From positions 1 to 50,132 of IMG/VR virus record IMGVR_UViG_3300036884_000045: DNA of 50,132 nt; one strand, given 5' to 3'. The stretch comes from a virus. The notes below the pieces were generated by a model, which searched no databases, was not told the origin of the DNA, and was given only the letters and a program-made list of their open reading frames with translations. A program made the position numbers and the translations under genes. This document shows positions 15,791-24,931 of the stretch, one piece after another; position 1 is the stretch's first letter, and the number at the start of each line of letters is the position of its first letter.

Positions 15791-17290
15791 ATGAGTTTAG
15801 ATAGAAGTTGGAACGCAACAAATCATGGATTAAAGGTTACTCAATGGAATAATATTTCCATGTCTTTTAGTCTTGATGAAACAATGTTAGCAGTAGGAAA
15901 TATTAAACTTGAAATAGGGGATGAGAATGGAGAGCTTGATGCTTTATTCTTTGGGACGGATGCATTTAATTCTACTGTATTAAAAACTCCCGACGTGAGT
16001 ATTTTATTTAATGGCAGGGTTTATGGTGGTAATGTTATCGAGGATTCCACAAACTCAGTTCAGGAAACGAAAAGAATTACTATTGAGATTAAACCTCAAA
16101 CAGACATCATCAATAAAAAAATGGTTTATCGAGATAATAATATTCCGATAAATCCATTACATTTTCCAATAGACCCCGCTGGTTTATCGAGTACCGCATC
16201 TGTTCCTATTGGAGTTATGTTAGAAAAAATTTATCAATTAGTTAATCCTGATATAAATATTGCCGATAATTCTTTGCAAATAGTACATGATTGGACTTTC
16301 AAAGGACTTGGAGATACTGATACAGGAGTGGCCGGTTGGCTTGATGATATAAAATTCCACGAACTTGAAATACTTCCTGATGCTTTATTTAAGTATAATT
16401 ATTTAGGTGTGTCAACATTAGGAGATATATTAAAAAACTTAACGCTTGATTTTGGGGCATTCACCGGAATGTTTTCAAAGGATAGGGCATTCTTTAAGAA
16501 ACTTTTTTACTATGATGGCAGCAATACTCAAACAATGACGGTTACAAAATGGGAGAAAAATTATAAGTTCGGATTGATTGACTATATTTCTTATATATGT
16601 GGCTTTTATAGTGACGATGGTTTATTAGGAGACGCTAACAACCCTTATGAACAAGGAATATTTACCTCATTAACGGATAGAACTATTTCAAGAAGTGGAT
16701 ATACCTGTTTCTTTGTTACTCCGAACTTCTCTCCCGGTAGTGACACAAACACCTTTTTTAATTGGCACATAGGAGACTTTAGTCACTTTACCGGACAAAA
16801 ATATTATACCTTCGATCATGGCTCAACAATTTCCCCTTACCCTGCGGAACTTGATATTTGGACAAATAATGGCTCAAACTTTCAAGTAGTTGGCATTCCT
16901 ATTGGAGCAAGTAGATATGTAGTAATGAAAAGAATTACCGGAACTAATGATCCTGAGGCAAGCGGAAGCTTAACCGGCGGAATGAGCCCGATAACATATA
17001 CCGGCTGGGCTGACCCTTCGACTGGTTATTATTACATTGCACAGGGACGTGACCCCGCTATTGAATCAAACGCTTGGCAGAATTACGGAGATCTTGTTAC
17101 TAAATTCTGGTATCAATACAGGGGAAATATTCAGAATTGCAGAGTAGACAAATTTACTTTACTTGGCTGTAATTATGATTTCTTAAAAGATTTTATTTAT
17201 GGTACTTCAAAATATCAGATAATTTCCTTAACCCTTTACCCCTCTCAAAATTACTCTGAATGCGAAGCCATTTATATAGGTGAATTATGA
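15791..17290 (+). CDS. Distal tail / tail-tip structural protein
   Basis: Unrecognised 499-residue protein in the place of distal-tail or hub proteins, following the tape measure. The first 110 residues look like a beta-rich hub domain (F-S-L-D-E-T-M, then V-S-I-L-F-N-G-R-V-Y-G-G-N-V). The rest is rich in aromatic residues, Gly and Asn, as receptor-near tail proteins often are. AAAATG start 2 bp after the previous stop codon; the end overlaps the next ATG. Confidence 0.55.
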   Translation: MSLDRSWNATNHGLKVTQWNNISMSFSLDETMLAVGNIKLEIGDENGELDALFFGTDAFNSTVLKTPDVSILFNGRVYGGNVIEDSTNSVQETKRITIEIKPQTDIINKKMVYRDNNIPINPLHFPIDPAGLSSTASVPIGVMLEKIYQLVNPDINIADNSLQIVHDWTFKGLGDTDTGVAGWLDDIKFHELEILPDALFKYNYLGVSTLGDILKNLTLDFGAFTGMFSKDRAFFKKLFYYDGSNTQTMTVTKWEKNYKFGLIDYISYICGFYSDDGLLGDANNPYEQGIFTSLTDRTISRSGYTCFFVTPNFSPGSDTNTFFNWHIGDFSHFTGQKYYTFDHGSTISPYPAELDIWTNNGSNFQVVGIPIGASRYVVMKRITGTNDPEASGSLTGGMSPITYTGWADPSTGYYYIAQGRDPAIESNAWQNYGDLVTKFWYQYRGNIQNCRVDKFTLLGCNYDFLKDFIYGTSKYQIISLTLYPSQNYSECEAIYIGEL

Positions 17291-17781
17291 TTTTTGGAAT
17301 TTCAGCACCTAAATTTGTTTACTCAGGAACGGATATTTTACTTGATTATGTAACTTATGAAAAGAGCGAGCCTGATTACAGGTATATCGAATTGGAAGAA
17401 GAAATCGGAACGGTGGGTAATAGATATAGTTTTAGGCGTGGTTCGCATTGGGATGTTGAATTAAAAATGTACTTATATCAATATGAAGAGACAGCAGAAG
17501 CAAAATATTTAGAAATTATGGCTTGTGAAGGATTAACGGGAACTTTTTATTTACACAGAGATAAAGACCCCTTCAAAGATTCAGCGGGTGTAGTTGTCCC
17601 CTTTCTTTTACGTGAAATAATACCCTCACATTTTGACAGCCTCGACTGGCATGATCTGTTAACGCTGAAATTTGAAAGCACAAGGTTTGTAGATAGAACT
17701 AAATCAACTATTGCGACCATTGTAAACGCCGATGGATTTACACCGATTATTAACCCTGATGGACAGAATATTATAGGATAA
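17287..17781 (+). CDS. Tail-tip associated hypothetical protein
   Basis: Unrecognised 164-residue protein with many acidic and aromatic residues (D-Y-R-Y-I-E-L-E-E-E near 30-40) and F-Y-L-H-R-D-K-D-P. ATGA overlap with the upstream tail gene suggests a shared function at the tail tip. Confidence 0.5.
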   Translation: MIFGISAPKFVYSGTDILLDYVTYEKSEPDYRYIELEEEIGTVGNRYSFRRGSHWDVELKMYLYQYEETAEAKYLEIMACEGLTGTFYLHRDKDPFKDSAGVVVPFLLREIIPSHFDSLDWHDLLTLKFESTRFVDRTKSTIATIVNADGFTPIINPDGQNIIG

Positions 17782-17786
17782 ATATT

Positions 17787-18854
17787 ATGAAAAAATACTT
17801 TTTGCTTACGTTTTTACTTTTTACATTAATTGTCCAGGCTCAGACGGCAGGGGTTAAAATTAGGGACTTACCTAATGCAACAAGCATAAATAACTCTGAT
17901 TTTATAATGTTAGATCAAGGGGGGAACGTTACCTATTATAAAACCACACTATCTGGACTAAAAACTTTTATAAGTGGAACTTTTTTATCTGACAACAATA
18001 CTTTTACAGGCACGAATACTTTTACAGGCAGTTTTTATGCTACCGGACAAAGTAATTTTTCAGGGCAGGTTACTTTTCAGCAAAACACATATTTTACAAG
18101 ACCGGCAACTTTCTCATCTACTATTCTAGGAAGCATTACGGGGAATGCAGGAACGGTGACGAATGGGCTGTATAGTACCGATCGTTGGTCTAATCCGTTA
18201 TGGTTAACCTCCCTAGATGGTTCTAAAATTCTAAGTAATTCATTACTTGGTTCATCTATAGCCAACAGTACTATTACTCTGGGAAAATTTGACCCATCAG
18301 TGCTATCTTTTATACTTGCTAATGGCGGAGTGGGGACAGGCGGGACAATAACAGATGGTTCAATTACAACAAGCAAATATGCAGATCAATCAGTAACTAA
18401 TGCAAAATTGGCCGGTGATATGACTCCAGAAAAATTAGCATTTAATGGTGATGGAAATATAATCATTGGGAATGGTCAAGATCACACAAATGAATGGGGA
18501 GCATTAAATGGCGATGTTACCATGTCGGGTTTAGGAACCACCACTATTGGGGCAGGAAAAGTTAAATTAAGTCAATTATCCCCATCACTTCAATCAACAA
18601 TAGCCTCGATTTCTGTTGCACAGGCTTCGAGCGGGCGTGTCCAGTTTGGATCATGGGGTGGAGTAGCTGATAGTATAGTGGCAGTGTGTTATGCCGGGAT
18701 AACTGCAAGTTCAATAGTGGTTGCAAGTGCAGTAGGTTGGCCAGTAAGCATAAATGACCGATTGGGCGTGCAATGCTATGATGGTTATTTCGTCATTTTC
18801 AGAACTTCTGGCGGAACGGATGGTTTATTTGTGAATTGGATTTTAATAAGATAA
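17787..18854 (+). CDS. Tail-fibre-like protein with a signal peptide
   Basis: A 355-residue protein. The first 19 residues form a Sec signal (cleavage predicted before Gln). Next comes K-I-R-D-L-P-N-A-T-S-I, the kind of segment seen at fibre N-termini, then N-T-F-T-G-T repeats, a G-N-A-G-T-V-T element and repeats of I-T-D-G-S-I-T-T-S-K / V-T-N-A-K-L-A (about 195-215), typical of trimeric phage fibres. A fibre with a signal peptide is unexpected because virions assemble in the cytoplasm. Confidence 0.65.
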   Translation: MKKYFLLTFLLFTLIVQAQTAGVKIRDLPNATSINNSDFIMLDQGGNVTYYKTTLSGLKTFISGTFLSDNNTFTGTNTFTGSFYATGQSNFSGQVTFQQNTYFTRPATFSSTILGSITGNAGTVTNGLYSTDRWSNPLWLTSLDGSKILSNSLLGSSIANSTITLGKFDPSVLSFILANGGVGTGGTITDGSITTSKYADQSVTNAKLAGDMTPEKLAFNGDGNIIIGNGQDHTNEWGALNGDVTMSGLGTTTIGAGKVKLSQLSPSLQSTIASISVAQASSGRVQFGSWGGVADSIVAVCYAGITASSIVVASAVGWPVSINDRLGVQCYDGYFVIFRTSGGTDGLFVNWILIR

Positions 18855-18864
18855 GGAGAAAATA

Positions 18865-21195
18865 ATGAGAAATTTAATGGAACTTTTAATAATATGCTTA
18901 GTGTTGAGTATTCAAGTATTTGCAACAAATAAATACTTAGGTCTCGCTAAAGCAGGGGACTCAACTGGTTCAAGTTGGACGAATATGCAGAGTTATTCAA
19001 GTGCTAATGCTTTTAAAAGGCCTGATAATTCGGCACTTGTTGGGGGCGATTCTGTTTTCTTTGATGGGCATACTGATTCAGTGGTTTATGCTCCATTATC
19101 AATATTAAATGTTCGCCCTTTTTCTGGACGAGCTGTCATTACAAAAGGTAAAGATACCAGACATAACGGAGAAGTAATATTTTCATTAACAGCAACAACA
19201 GAGGATGGGTATGCTTTGCAATTGGTTCATTGTATAAATACTACAGTTACTGGTTTAACGATAAGAATAAAGGCATCTGGCTGTACTAATAGCACTCCAT
19301 TTAAGCCAAATTGGGCTTTATATATGACTTATTGGTATGCATCTCCCATTGACGAAATGAATGGGATAATAATAGATAATTGTCATATAACAAGTAATGG
19401 CTGGGGTTCTTTAATAAACTTAGAGGCACAGACAGGAACTTCAATTACTAATTGTTTATTGGATATACCGTATAATAATACCCAATCAGAACAGGATTGC
19501 ATTGATATAAAATATGGCTCTGGCGGCGGTTATACTATTACTAACAATACAATCCACATAGTAGGTTCATTGCAAGCACCCGATCAACATCATTCGGAGG
19601 TTATCCAATGGTGGGGTGGACATACTGCGTTGAAAAATAATTATGAAACAAAGATTGCAAATAACTTTATAACATTCTTTTGCCAAAGCGCAGGTTTTGG
19701 GCCGGGCATTTTCTTGTTTAGTGAAGTACCCGGGAATAGATTCTTGATCTATAATAATATAATAGTCATGAAAAATGCCGTTGGAAGTGATGCACAAAAG
19801 ATGATTACTATATGTCCTGTTTTAACAGGGGAAGGAACTGACGGACAGGACACAAGTTATAATATTTCACTAAGGTTATACAATAACACGATTGTTAATG
19901 GAGACAGTCATGGATATGGATTATGGCTGGAATATGTAGATACTCTTATTATAAAAAATAATATTTTTATGAATTTAGGTGATTCAGCTGCAACACCTTT
20001 TAATTATTCCAGAGGAAGTTTGGGCAGCACGGCATATAAGGATATTGACTATAATCTATATTATCAGCACCCATTTGCAGGTTCTTCTCTTTTAATGTTT
20101 ACTGATTCCGTTAATTCAGTGAATTGGGCTGGATGGCAAGCATTATATAATACTGGTGGAGTACATATTGATGCTCATAGTACAACCGGTACAGCAAGTT
20201 TTGCGAATCTATGGGGGACTAATGCAGTAGATTATAAACTTGTTCCGGGTTCGAAGGGCATAGATCAAGGAACTACAATCACACTAACCAGTCCTGATAT
20301 TGTTGGGACGGTCAGATCTGGCATTTATGATGATGGTGCAATTGAATATAATTCAGTTTATCATAATTTGACATTAGATGCTGATCCAAGTAATGGTGGG
20401 ACTGTTTCACCTTCGGGAGTTACCTCTCAGCTTGAAAATTCTAATGTTTCCATAACGGCAACTCCAAATTCTGGTTATCATTTTGTTAGTTGGACAACCG
20501 ACACACCGCCCAATTTAGTAAGTACGGATAATCCTTATATGGTTGGAATGGATGTTGATTATTATTTTACCGCTCAATTTGCCATAAATAAAGTGGCAGT
20601 ACCAACTTTGTTTTCTCCAACTTCTGGGACTACAGGAACGGACTCAGCTTTGGCTTTATTGTGGCAAGTGGATACAGGTGCTGTTAGTTATAGACTACAG
20701 GTTTCCGTCAGTAGTGGCTTCTCGTCAGGTGTGGTATTTGATGAGGCGGGACTTTCAGGTGGTATGGCTAAGGTAGTTTCTGGTCTAAGTTATGGTACTG
20801 AATATTATTGGAGAGTTAATGCTACAAATACAGCTGGAACAAGTGACTGGAGTTCTATATGGAACTTCACAACATCCTCTACACCAATGCAGTTACCAAC
20901 TGTTCCAGTGTTGATATTCCCTGCAAATGGGCAGACAAATCAGCCATTAACAACCACTTTTGTCTGGGGTTCAATAGGTGCTTCATCTTACACCATTACA
21001 ATTCAGCATCAAATAACAAATGGAAGAAGTACTGCTAATGTAATAGATATTATAGCAACGGTATCAACAAATTCATTTACATATAATTTGCCGAGTATAG
21101 GCACTCAGTATTTTTGGAGTGTAACAGCAACAAATACAGCTGGAACCAGTTTACCATCTGTTACTAAAAGTTTTGGAAGTTTGGTATGCCATTAA
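18865..21195 (+). CDS. Large secreted beta-helix / FN3 adhesin-like protein
   Basis: A 776-residue protein, last in the late operon. Signal peptide (1-21, ending V-F-A). Residues about 60-490 show right-handed beta-helix repeats (many N-N-T/I-x-x-N turns). Then an InlB-B-like repeat (about 505-570; G-G-T-V-S-P-S-G, F-V-S-W), and two FN3-like domains (about 580-675 and 680-770), each with Y-W-R-V/F-W-S-V and A-T-N-T-A-G-T-S. It suggests a tailspike or surface adhesin acting on host polysaccharide. No catalytic residues are identified. Confidence 0.65.
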   Translation: MRNLMELLIICLVLSIQVFATNKYLGLAKAGDSTGSSWTNMQSYSSANAFKRPDNSALVGGDSVFFDGHTDSVVYAPLSILNVRPFSGRAVITKGKDTRHNGEVIFSLTATTEDGYALQLVHCINTTVTGLTIRIKASGCTNSTPFKPNWALYMTYWYASPIDEMNGIIIDNCHITSNGWGSLINLEAQTGTSITNCLLDIPYNNTQSEQDCIDIKYGSGGGYTITNNTIHIVGSLQAPDQHHSEVIQWWGGHTALKNNYETKIANNFITFFCQSAGFGPGIFLFSEVPGNRFLIYNNIIVMKNAVGSDAQKMITICPVLTGEGTDGQDTSYNISLRLYNNTIVNGDSHGYGLWLEYVDTLIIKNNIFMNLGDSAATPFNYSRGSLGSTAYKDIDYNLYYQHPFAGSSLLMFTDSVNSVNWAGWQALYNTGGVHIDAHSTTGTASFANLWGTNAVDYKLVPGSKGIDQGTTITLTSPDIVGTVRSGIYDDGAIEYNSVYHNLTLDADPSNGGTVSPSGVTSQLENSNVSITATPNSGYHFVSWTTDTPPNLVSTDNPYMVGMDVDYYFTAQFAINKVAVPTLFSPTSGTTGTDSALALLWQVDTGAVSYRLQVSVSSGFSSGVVFDEAGLSGGMAKVVSGLSYGTEYYWRVNATNTAGTSDWSSIWNFTTSSTPMQLPTVPVLIFPANGQTNQPLTTTFVWGSIGASSYTITIQHQITNGRSTANVIDIIATVSTNSFTYNLPSIGTQYFWSVTATNTAGTSLPSVTKSFGSLVCH

Positions 21196-21210
21196 ATTTT
21201 AACCCAAGTA

Positions 21211-21240
21211 AAAGCCCCTTTTCGAAGGGGCTTTTTTTTT
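21211..21240 (+). terminator. Strong intrinsic terminator of the late operon
   Basis: AAAGCCCCTT and AAGGGGCTTT make a perfect 10-bp stem with a TTCG loop, followed by T's through 21240. It lies 15 bp after the last fibre gene. Confidence 0.93.
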
Positions 21241-21272
21241 GATCTAAATAACGGGGAAAAGCCCTATATTTG
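21238..21272 (+). promoter_or_regulatory. Candidate Bacteroidota-type promoter
   Basis: TTTG at 21238-21241 and TATATTTG at 21265-21272 are 23 bp apart, fitting the Bacteroidota consensus TTTG-N17-23-TAnnTTTG at its upper limit. It follows the late terminator and precedes the early genes. Confidence 0.35.
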
Positions 21273-21298
21273 TCTGTCAACCAAGAGGAGTAGAAATA

Positions 21299-21424
21299 AT
21301 GTCATTTGTTGCAGTTCCTAGGGTCATTTGTTGCAGGCCGGTTGTGTTGTCCCTTCCACGCATGGCACTTATTACAATAAGCAGAAAAGACCGAGCATAC
21401 AGTCGAGGTTTTGAAATTTCATAA
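21299..21424 (+). CDS. Possible 41-residue leader protein
   Basis: ATG at 21299 has AGAGGAG 9 bp upstream. The frame covers the two 14-bp direct repeats and ends at 21424. The sequence is Val/Arg/Cys-rich and unlike anything I know. It could equally be chance inside a regulatory region. Confidence 0.22.
   Translation: MSFVAVPRVICCRPVVLSLPRMALITISRKDRAYSRGFEIS
21301..21336. repeat. Pair of 14-bp direct repeats
   Basis: GTCATTTGTTGCAG occurs at 21301-21314 and again at 21323-21336, a spacing of 22 bp (about two helical turns). Possible binding sites for a regulator or replication protein between the late terminator and early promoter. Confidence 0.6.
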
Positions 21425-21498
21425 TCTTTTCTCTTTTGTTGGCATAGTTGTTGTAATCTCTATAAAAACAAGACTTAAAAATTTATTTTCATTTACTA

Positions 21499-21531
21499 TT
21501 GACTTTTGTTTGTGCATACTGTATATATGCA
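21499..21531 (+). promoter_or_regulatory. Early promoter with operator-like palindrome
   Basis: TTGACT (21499-21504) and TATATA (21522-21527) are separated by 17 bp. TGCATA-N7-TATGCA (21513-21531) covers the spacer end and the -10 box. The next gene encodes a small ribbon-helix-helix-like protein, a natural candidate to bind it. 21425-21498 holds no other feature I can name. Confidence 0.65.
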
Positions 21532-21557
21532 GTAGAAATTATAAACGAGTTGAGGAA

Positions 21558-21722
21558 ATGGAAAAAATAATTCACCCTATCAGATGCACTTCAAAAGAAA
21601 GAGAAACCATAAAGAGGCTTAACTACAGGCTCAAAAGGAAGGTCGCACTTCCTGTTTCTGAAATTTATATTAACGCACTTAGGGCTTATCTTGATAATTT
21701 ACAAAACAACTTAATTAAATAA
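21558..21722 (+). CDS. Small ribbon-helix-helix-like regulator
   Basis: A 54-residue basic protein: short strand (I-R-C-T-S-K), helix (E-R-E-T-I-K-R-L-N), second helix (V-S-E-I-Y-I-N-A-L-R-A-Y). This plan fits Arc/MetJ-like DNA-binding proteins. First gene after the early promoter, so it may repress its own operon. ATG at 21558 chosen for GAGTTGAGGAA; upstream in-frame codons lie within the promoter. Confidence 0.5.
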   Translation: MEKIIHPIRCTSKERETIKRLNYRLKRKVALPVSEIYINALRAYLDNLQNNLIK

Positions 21723-21733
21723 CGAGGCTTAAA

Positions 21734-21997
21734 ATGTGGCTATTATATATGTTCTTGGGTGCCATGGGCATGATGTGCTCAATGGCTCTTGTTGGGGGGA
21801 TTAAAGAGGGATGGGAAGTAATTCAGCTAAGAAAAGATAAGAAGACTCTCGGTGAAAGAATAGAACGTCTTAAAAAGCAATGCAAACTTTATGAGGATGT
21901 ACTTCATAAGCTATCCGAGGAAAATGCAAATCACCTTGATACTATCGAGTATCAGAGACAGGAAAGAGAATTTAAGAAAGGCAGCAAAGAGAATTAG
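21734..21997 (+). CDS. Membrane-anchored coiled-coil protein
   Basis: Unrecognised 87-residue protein. An N-terminal hydrophobic helix rich in Met (residues 2-23) precedes a charged coiled coil (35-75). Ribosome site AACGAGG. It is transcribed with the early genes; a role at the host membrane during takeover is possible. Confidence 0.55.
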   Translation: MWLLYMFLGAMGMMCSMALVGGIKEGWEVIQLRKDKKTLGERIERLKKQCKLYEDVLHKLSEENANHLDTIEYQRQEREFKKGSKEN

Positions 21998-22017
21998 GAA
22001 TATTAAATAAATAAAAA

Positions 22018-22038
22018 AGGGCAGCCTGAAACTGCCCT
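22018..22038 (-). terminator. Hairpin with terminator form on the minus strand
   Basis: AGGGCAG and CTGCCCT pair perfectly (7 bp). On the minus strand the stem is followed by a T-run (A-run at 22012-22017 on +). On the + strand no T-run follows. It could stop antisense transcription, or serve as an RNA hairpin ahead of the ATPase gene. Confidence 0.5.
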
Positions 22039-22063
22039 AACAGAAAACTAACGAGGTAAAATT

Positions 22064-23470
22064 ATGAAAGATGAAGCGAATAATCAACCATTAAAAATCA
22101 TTGGCTTAAAAGTGGACGGAATACGGAAACTTCAAGCTGTTGAAATGGAATTTAAGGATAAGGGACTCATTCAGATTAAAGGGAAAAATAAACAGGGGAA
22201 AACTTCAATCCTTGATACAATAGAATTTTTAATCAAAGGAAATAAAGTTCTTAACTCTGATATTATCGGGCATGGGAAAGAATCTGCAAAGGCAGAAATG
22301 ACAATCGGTAATTATCAGATTGAAAGGGTTATCGGCAAAACCCCGAAACTGAAAGTAAAGAATCTTGAAACCGGATTTATGGAAAAGGGAGAAGTTCAGA
22401 ATTTCCTTGACACTTTTGTTAATGAACTTACTTTTAATCCAAGACCCTTCCTGGATAAGACACCTTTCCAGCAATTAAAATTCTGTATGGATCTGTTTCA
22501 TATAGACTTTACTTCCATTAACGCCCAACTAACTACGCTTGAACAGGACAGGCTTTTCTGCGGAAGGGAAGTAAAGAAGTTCGGAGAGATTGAGGTTGTG
22601 CCGGAAATGAAAGGTATTGATGTTAATAAGCTGATTGCTCAAAGAACCGAATTAGAGGGAAGGAATAAAATTAGGCGTGATGCTTACGATCTTGAGAAGC
22701 AGAATGAAATAAATAAGATCAATATTTTTAATAATGAGCAAAAGGATAAGGCTCAAAAGATTAAAGACCTGAAATCCGAAATTGCTCAAAATTGGAAAGA
22801 CAGGGAGAGCGTTGAAAGCGAAATCGTTGAACTGGAAAAGAAGTTAAAAGAATTAAATAAACGCCTTGAATTTACGATACTAAAAAATGGACAGCTTGAG
22901 TCTGAAATTAACAAGACTCCTGAACCCGATCCAGAAAAATCAATCTCTATAAATCTTCCCGAACCCGATTATGAAGCCACTACTGAAATTGATGCAGCAA
23001 TTCAAGAAGCCTCTGTTAATAACGAAAAGGCTCGTCAATATCAGAATTATCTTACTAAGAAACAGGAAAAGGCTGACAAGCAAATCGAGTATGATTCCTT
23101 TGATAACAAGATAAAAGATTTGAGAGATCAGAAACTTGAAATACTCCGCAATACCAAAACAGGCGTGGAAGGACTTGAAATCAGGGAAGAAGGATTGTTT
23201 TACAATGGTAATTTCTCCGAGAATTGGAGCGATTCAGAATCTATAAGAATATCCTCTGAATTATGCCTTGCACAGATGCCAAAGTTAAGAGCAATATTTA
23301 TTGATAGGGCAGAATCCTTTGATAGTGATTCATTGAAGGACTTGGAAACATGGGCTATTGAGAATGACATTGAGGCATTCGTTACTATCGTTTCAGACAT
23401 ACCGGAAACATTAGATGTTGATTGCTTTTATATACAGGAAGGAAAAATAATTGAAAAGGAAGGTGAGTAA
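22064..23470 (+). CDS. SMC/Rad50-like ATPase of the recombination module
   Basis: A 468-residue protein with Walker A G-K-N-K-Q-G-K-T-S (about 39-47), a long coiled coil (about 185-290 and 310-370), and a C-terminal half with R-I-S-S-E-L-C-L-A (signature-like) and A-I-F-I-D-R-A-E (Walker B-like). It resembles RecF/SMC-type proteins found beside YqaJ and RecT in phages, probably handling DNA ends during recombination. ACGAGGTAAAATT precedes the ATG. The stop codon overlaps the next start. Confidence 0.75.
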   Translation: MKDEANNQPLKIIGLKVDGIRKLQAVEMEFKDKGLIQIKGKNKQGKTSILDTIEFLIKGNKVLNSDIIGHGKESAKAEMTIGNYQIERVIGKTPKLKVKNLETGFMEKGEVQNFLDTFVNELTFNPRPFLDKTPFQQLKFCMDLFHIDFTSINAQLTTLEQDRLFCGREVKKFGEIEVVPEMKGIDVNKLIAQRTELEGRNKIRRDAYDLEKQNEINKINIFNNEQKDKAQKIKDLKSEIAQNWKDRESVESEIVELEKKLKELNKRLEFTILKNGQLESEINKTPEPDPEKSISINLPEPDYEATTEIDAAIQEASVNNEKARQYQNYLTKKQEKADKQIEYDSFDNKIKDLRDQKLEILRNTKTGVEGLEIREEGLFYNGNFSENWSDSESIRISSELCLAQMPKLRAIFIDRAESFDSDSLKDLETWAIENDIEAFVTIVSDIPETLDVDCFYIQEGKIIEKEGE

Positions 23471-23907
23471 TGAAAAGAATTATTGAGTTCACCCCCGCAT
23501 TTGATAAAAGAAACCCTGACCCCAAAATAAATTATGGCATCCATTGTGTAGAATTAAGAATGGTAGTAAAGGGGAAAGAAGGGGCAGTCCAATTCGTTTT
23601 ATATACAAATTGGAACTTGCCTCACGTTACTAACGAATTCTTATCAAAACCACTTGATCGTTTAGGTGTGAAGTGTTTCTTCACACCACTCCCTGCCGAT
23701 ATTGGATACCACAGCCCAAAACCAATGTATGAAGGGCAAGAACCAATAAGCGGGAAGTGTGAATATGTAAACGGGAAATCCTGTTATTATGATGGTTCGG
23801 GAATGCACGCAGAAAAAGTTTATAACCTTCTTGTTGAAAAAGGCTCTGAGGAAGTATGGCAATATTTAGAAAACTATTATAAAGAAACCTTTGAGGAAAA
23901 GAATTAA
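23470..23907 (+). CDS. Conserved hypothetical protein of the recombination module
   Basis: A 145-residue protein that I associate with phage recombination loci but cannot name a function for. Notable motif: G-Y-H-S-P-K-P-M-Y-E-G-Q near 78-89, and C-E-Y-x-N-G-K-S-C-Y-Y-D-G-S near 97-110, where Cys and His could bind a metal. It overlaps the upstream ATPase by one base and precedes the exonuclease. Confidence 0.6.
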   Translation: MKRIIEFTPAFDKRNPDPKINYGIHCVELRMVVKGKEGAVQFVLYTNWNLPHVTNEFLSKPLDRLGVKCFFTPLPADIGYHSPKPMYEGQEPISGKCEYVNGKSCYYDGSGMHAEKVYNLLVEKGSEEVWQYLENYYKETFEEKN

Positions 23908-23908
23908 T

Positions 23909-24931
23909 ATGGAAACAACATCAACAACAACCCAGCTTAACCGAGAACTTATCCAGCCTATTATTGATGAAGCCCTGAAGAATGGCAGGTCAATCCCTAC
24001 TACACAAATGGATAAAACCGTTTGGCTTGGTATCAGGAAAGTTCTTGGAATCGGGGGAAGCGAAGCTGCGGTAGTTCTTGGGATATCAAGATATAAAACC
24101 CCTTATCAGTTATGGCAGGAGAAAGTAAGCGAAGAAATAGAGGAAATCTCAAACAAGTTTACTCTTTGGGGAAATCTACTGGAGGAACCGATTGCGCAGG
24201 CATATATGAGAGAAACCGGGAACATAGTTATTGCCGATAATAAAATCAGAATCCATCCAAAATACGATTGCTTGTTTACTAACCTTGACCGAGTGATAAT
24301 GGAGAATGGCAAGGAAACAGGGTGTGTAGAGTGCAAAAGCACCGTTAAATCGGTTTATAATTCTTGGGAGGCAAATGAGGATGATAATCCGCAAGGAATC
24401 CCGCTAGAGCATTATATACAGGTTCAGGATGAATTGGCTTGTTCCGGTTTACCTTTCTGTGATTATGTGGTGCTGTTAGTGGACCAGAGGGAAATCAGAA
24501 TTAAAAGGATTCTTCCGGACCCTGAATTCATAGAGAAAATGGAAACTGCGCTTGTTGGTTGGTGGAATGCCTATGTAGTTACTAACGAAGCACCACCCAT
24601 GACAGTTAAGGAATATGCCTTTGTTGCTCCACAGGAAGAAAGTTTTATCGAAGCTACTGGAGAGATTGCGGAACTATATAACAGCCTTAAAGAAAAGAAA
24701 GGTACTGCTAAAATCCTCGATAAAGAAATCGGGGAAATGGAAGATAAGATAAAGGAATTTATTGGGGAGAAGGCTAATCTCGTCTTGATTGATACGGTTA
24801 TAGCGACTTGGAAACAGCAATCAAGATCAGGAATTGACAGCAAGTTATTAAAATCAAAATATCCCGAAATCAGTAGAGAAGTGGAGAAGGTAAGCACATT
24901 CCGGGTGTTGAAGTTAAAGGAAATAAAATGA
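23909..24931 (+). CDS. YqaJ-family viral exonuclease
   Basis: A 340-residue PD-(D/E)XK nuclease. G-I-G-G-S-E-A-A-V-V-L-G-I-S near 45-58, L-E-E-P-I-A-Q-A-Y near 88-96, and the catalytic G-C-V-E-C-K-S near 133-139 match lambda-exonuclease-like YqaJ proteins, which resect double-stranded ends for RecT annealing. ATG 23909 chosen over an upstream alternative because it lies just after the previous stop codon. Confidence 0.85.
   Translation: METTSTTTQLNRELIQPIIDEALKNGRSIPTTQMDKTVWLGIRKVLGIGGSEAAVVLGISRYKTPYQLWQEKVSEEIEEISNKFTLWGNLLEEPIAQAYMRETGNIVIADNKIRIHPKYDCLFTNLDRVIMENGKETGCVECKSTVKSVYNSWEANEDDNPQGIPLEHYIQVQDELACSGLPFCDYVVLLVDQREIRIKRILPDPEFIEKMETALVGWWNAYVVTNEAPPMTVKEYAFVAPQEESFIEATGEIAELYNSLKEKKGTAKILDKEIGEMEDKIKEFIGEKANLVLIDTVIATWKQQSRSGIDSKLLKSKYPEISREVEKVSTFRVLKLKEIK

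Noticed and set aside
21301-21336. Start of a CRISPR array
   Set aside because: Only two 14-bp repeats at 22-bp spacing, far too short for repeat-spacer units, and no cas genes in the window.
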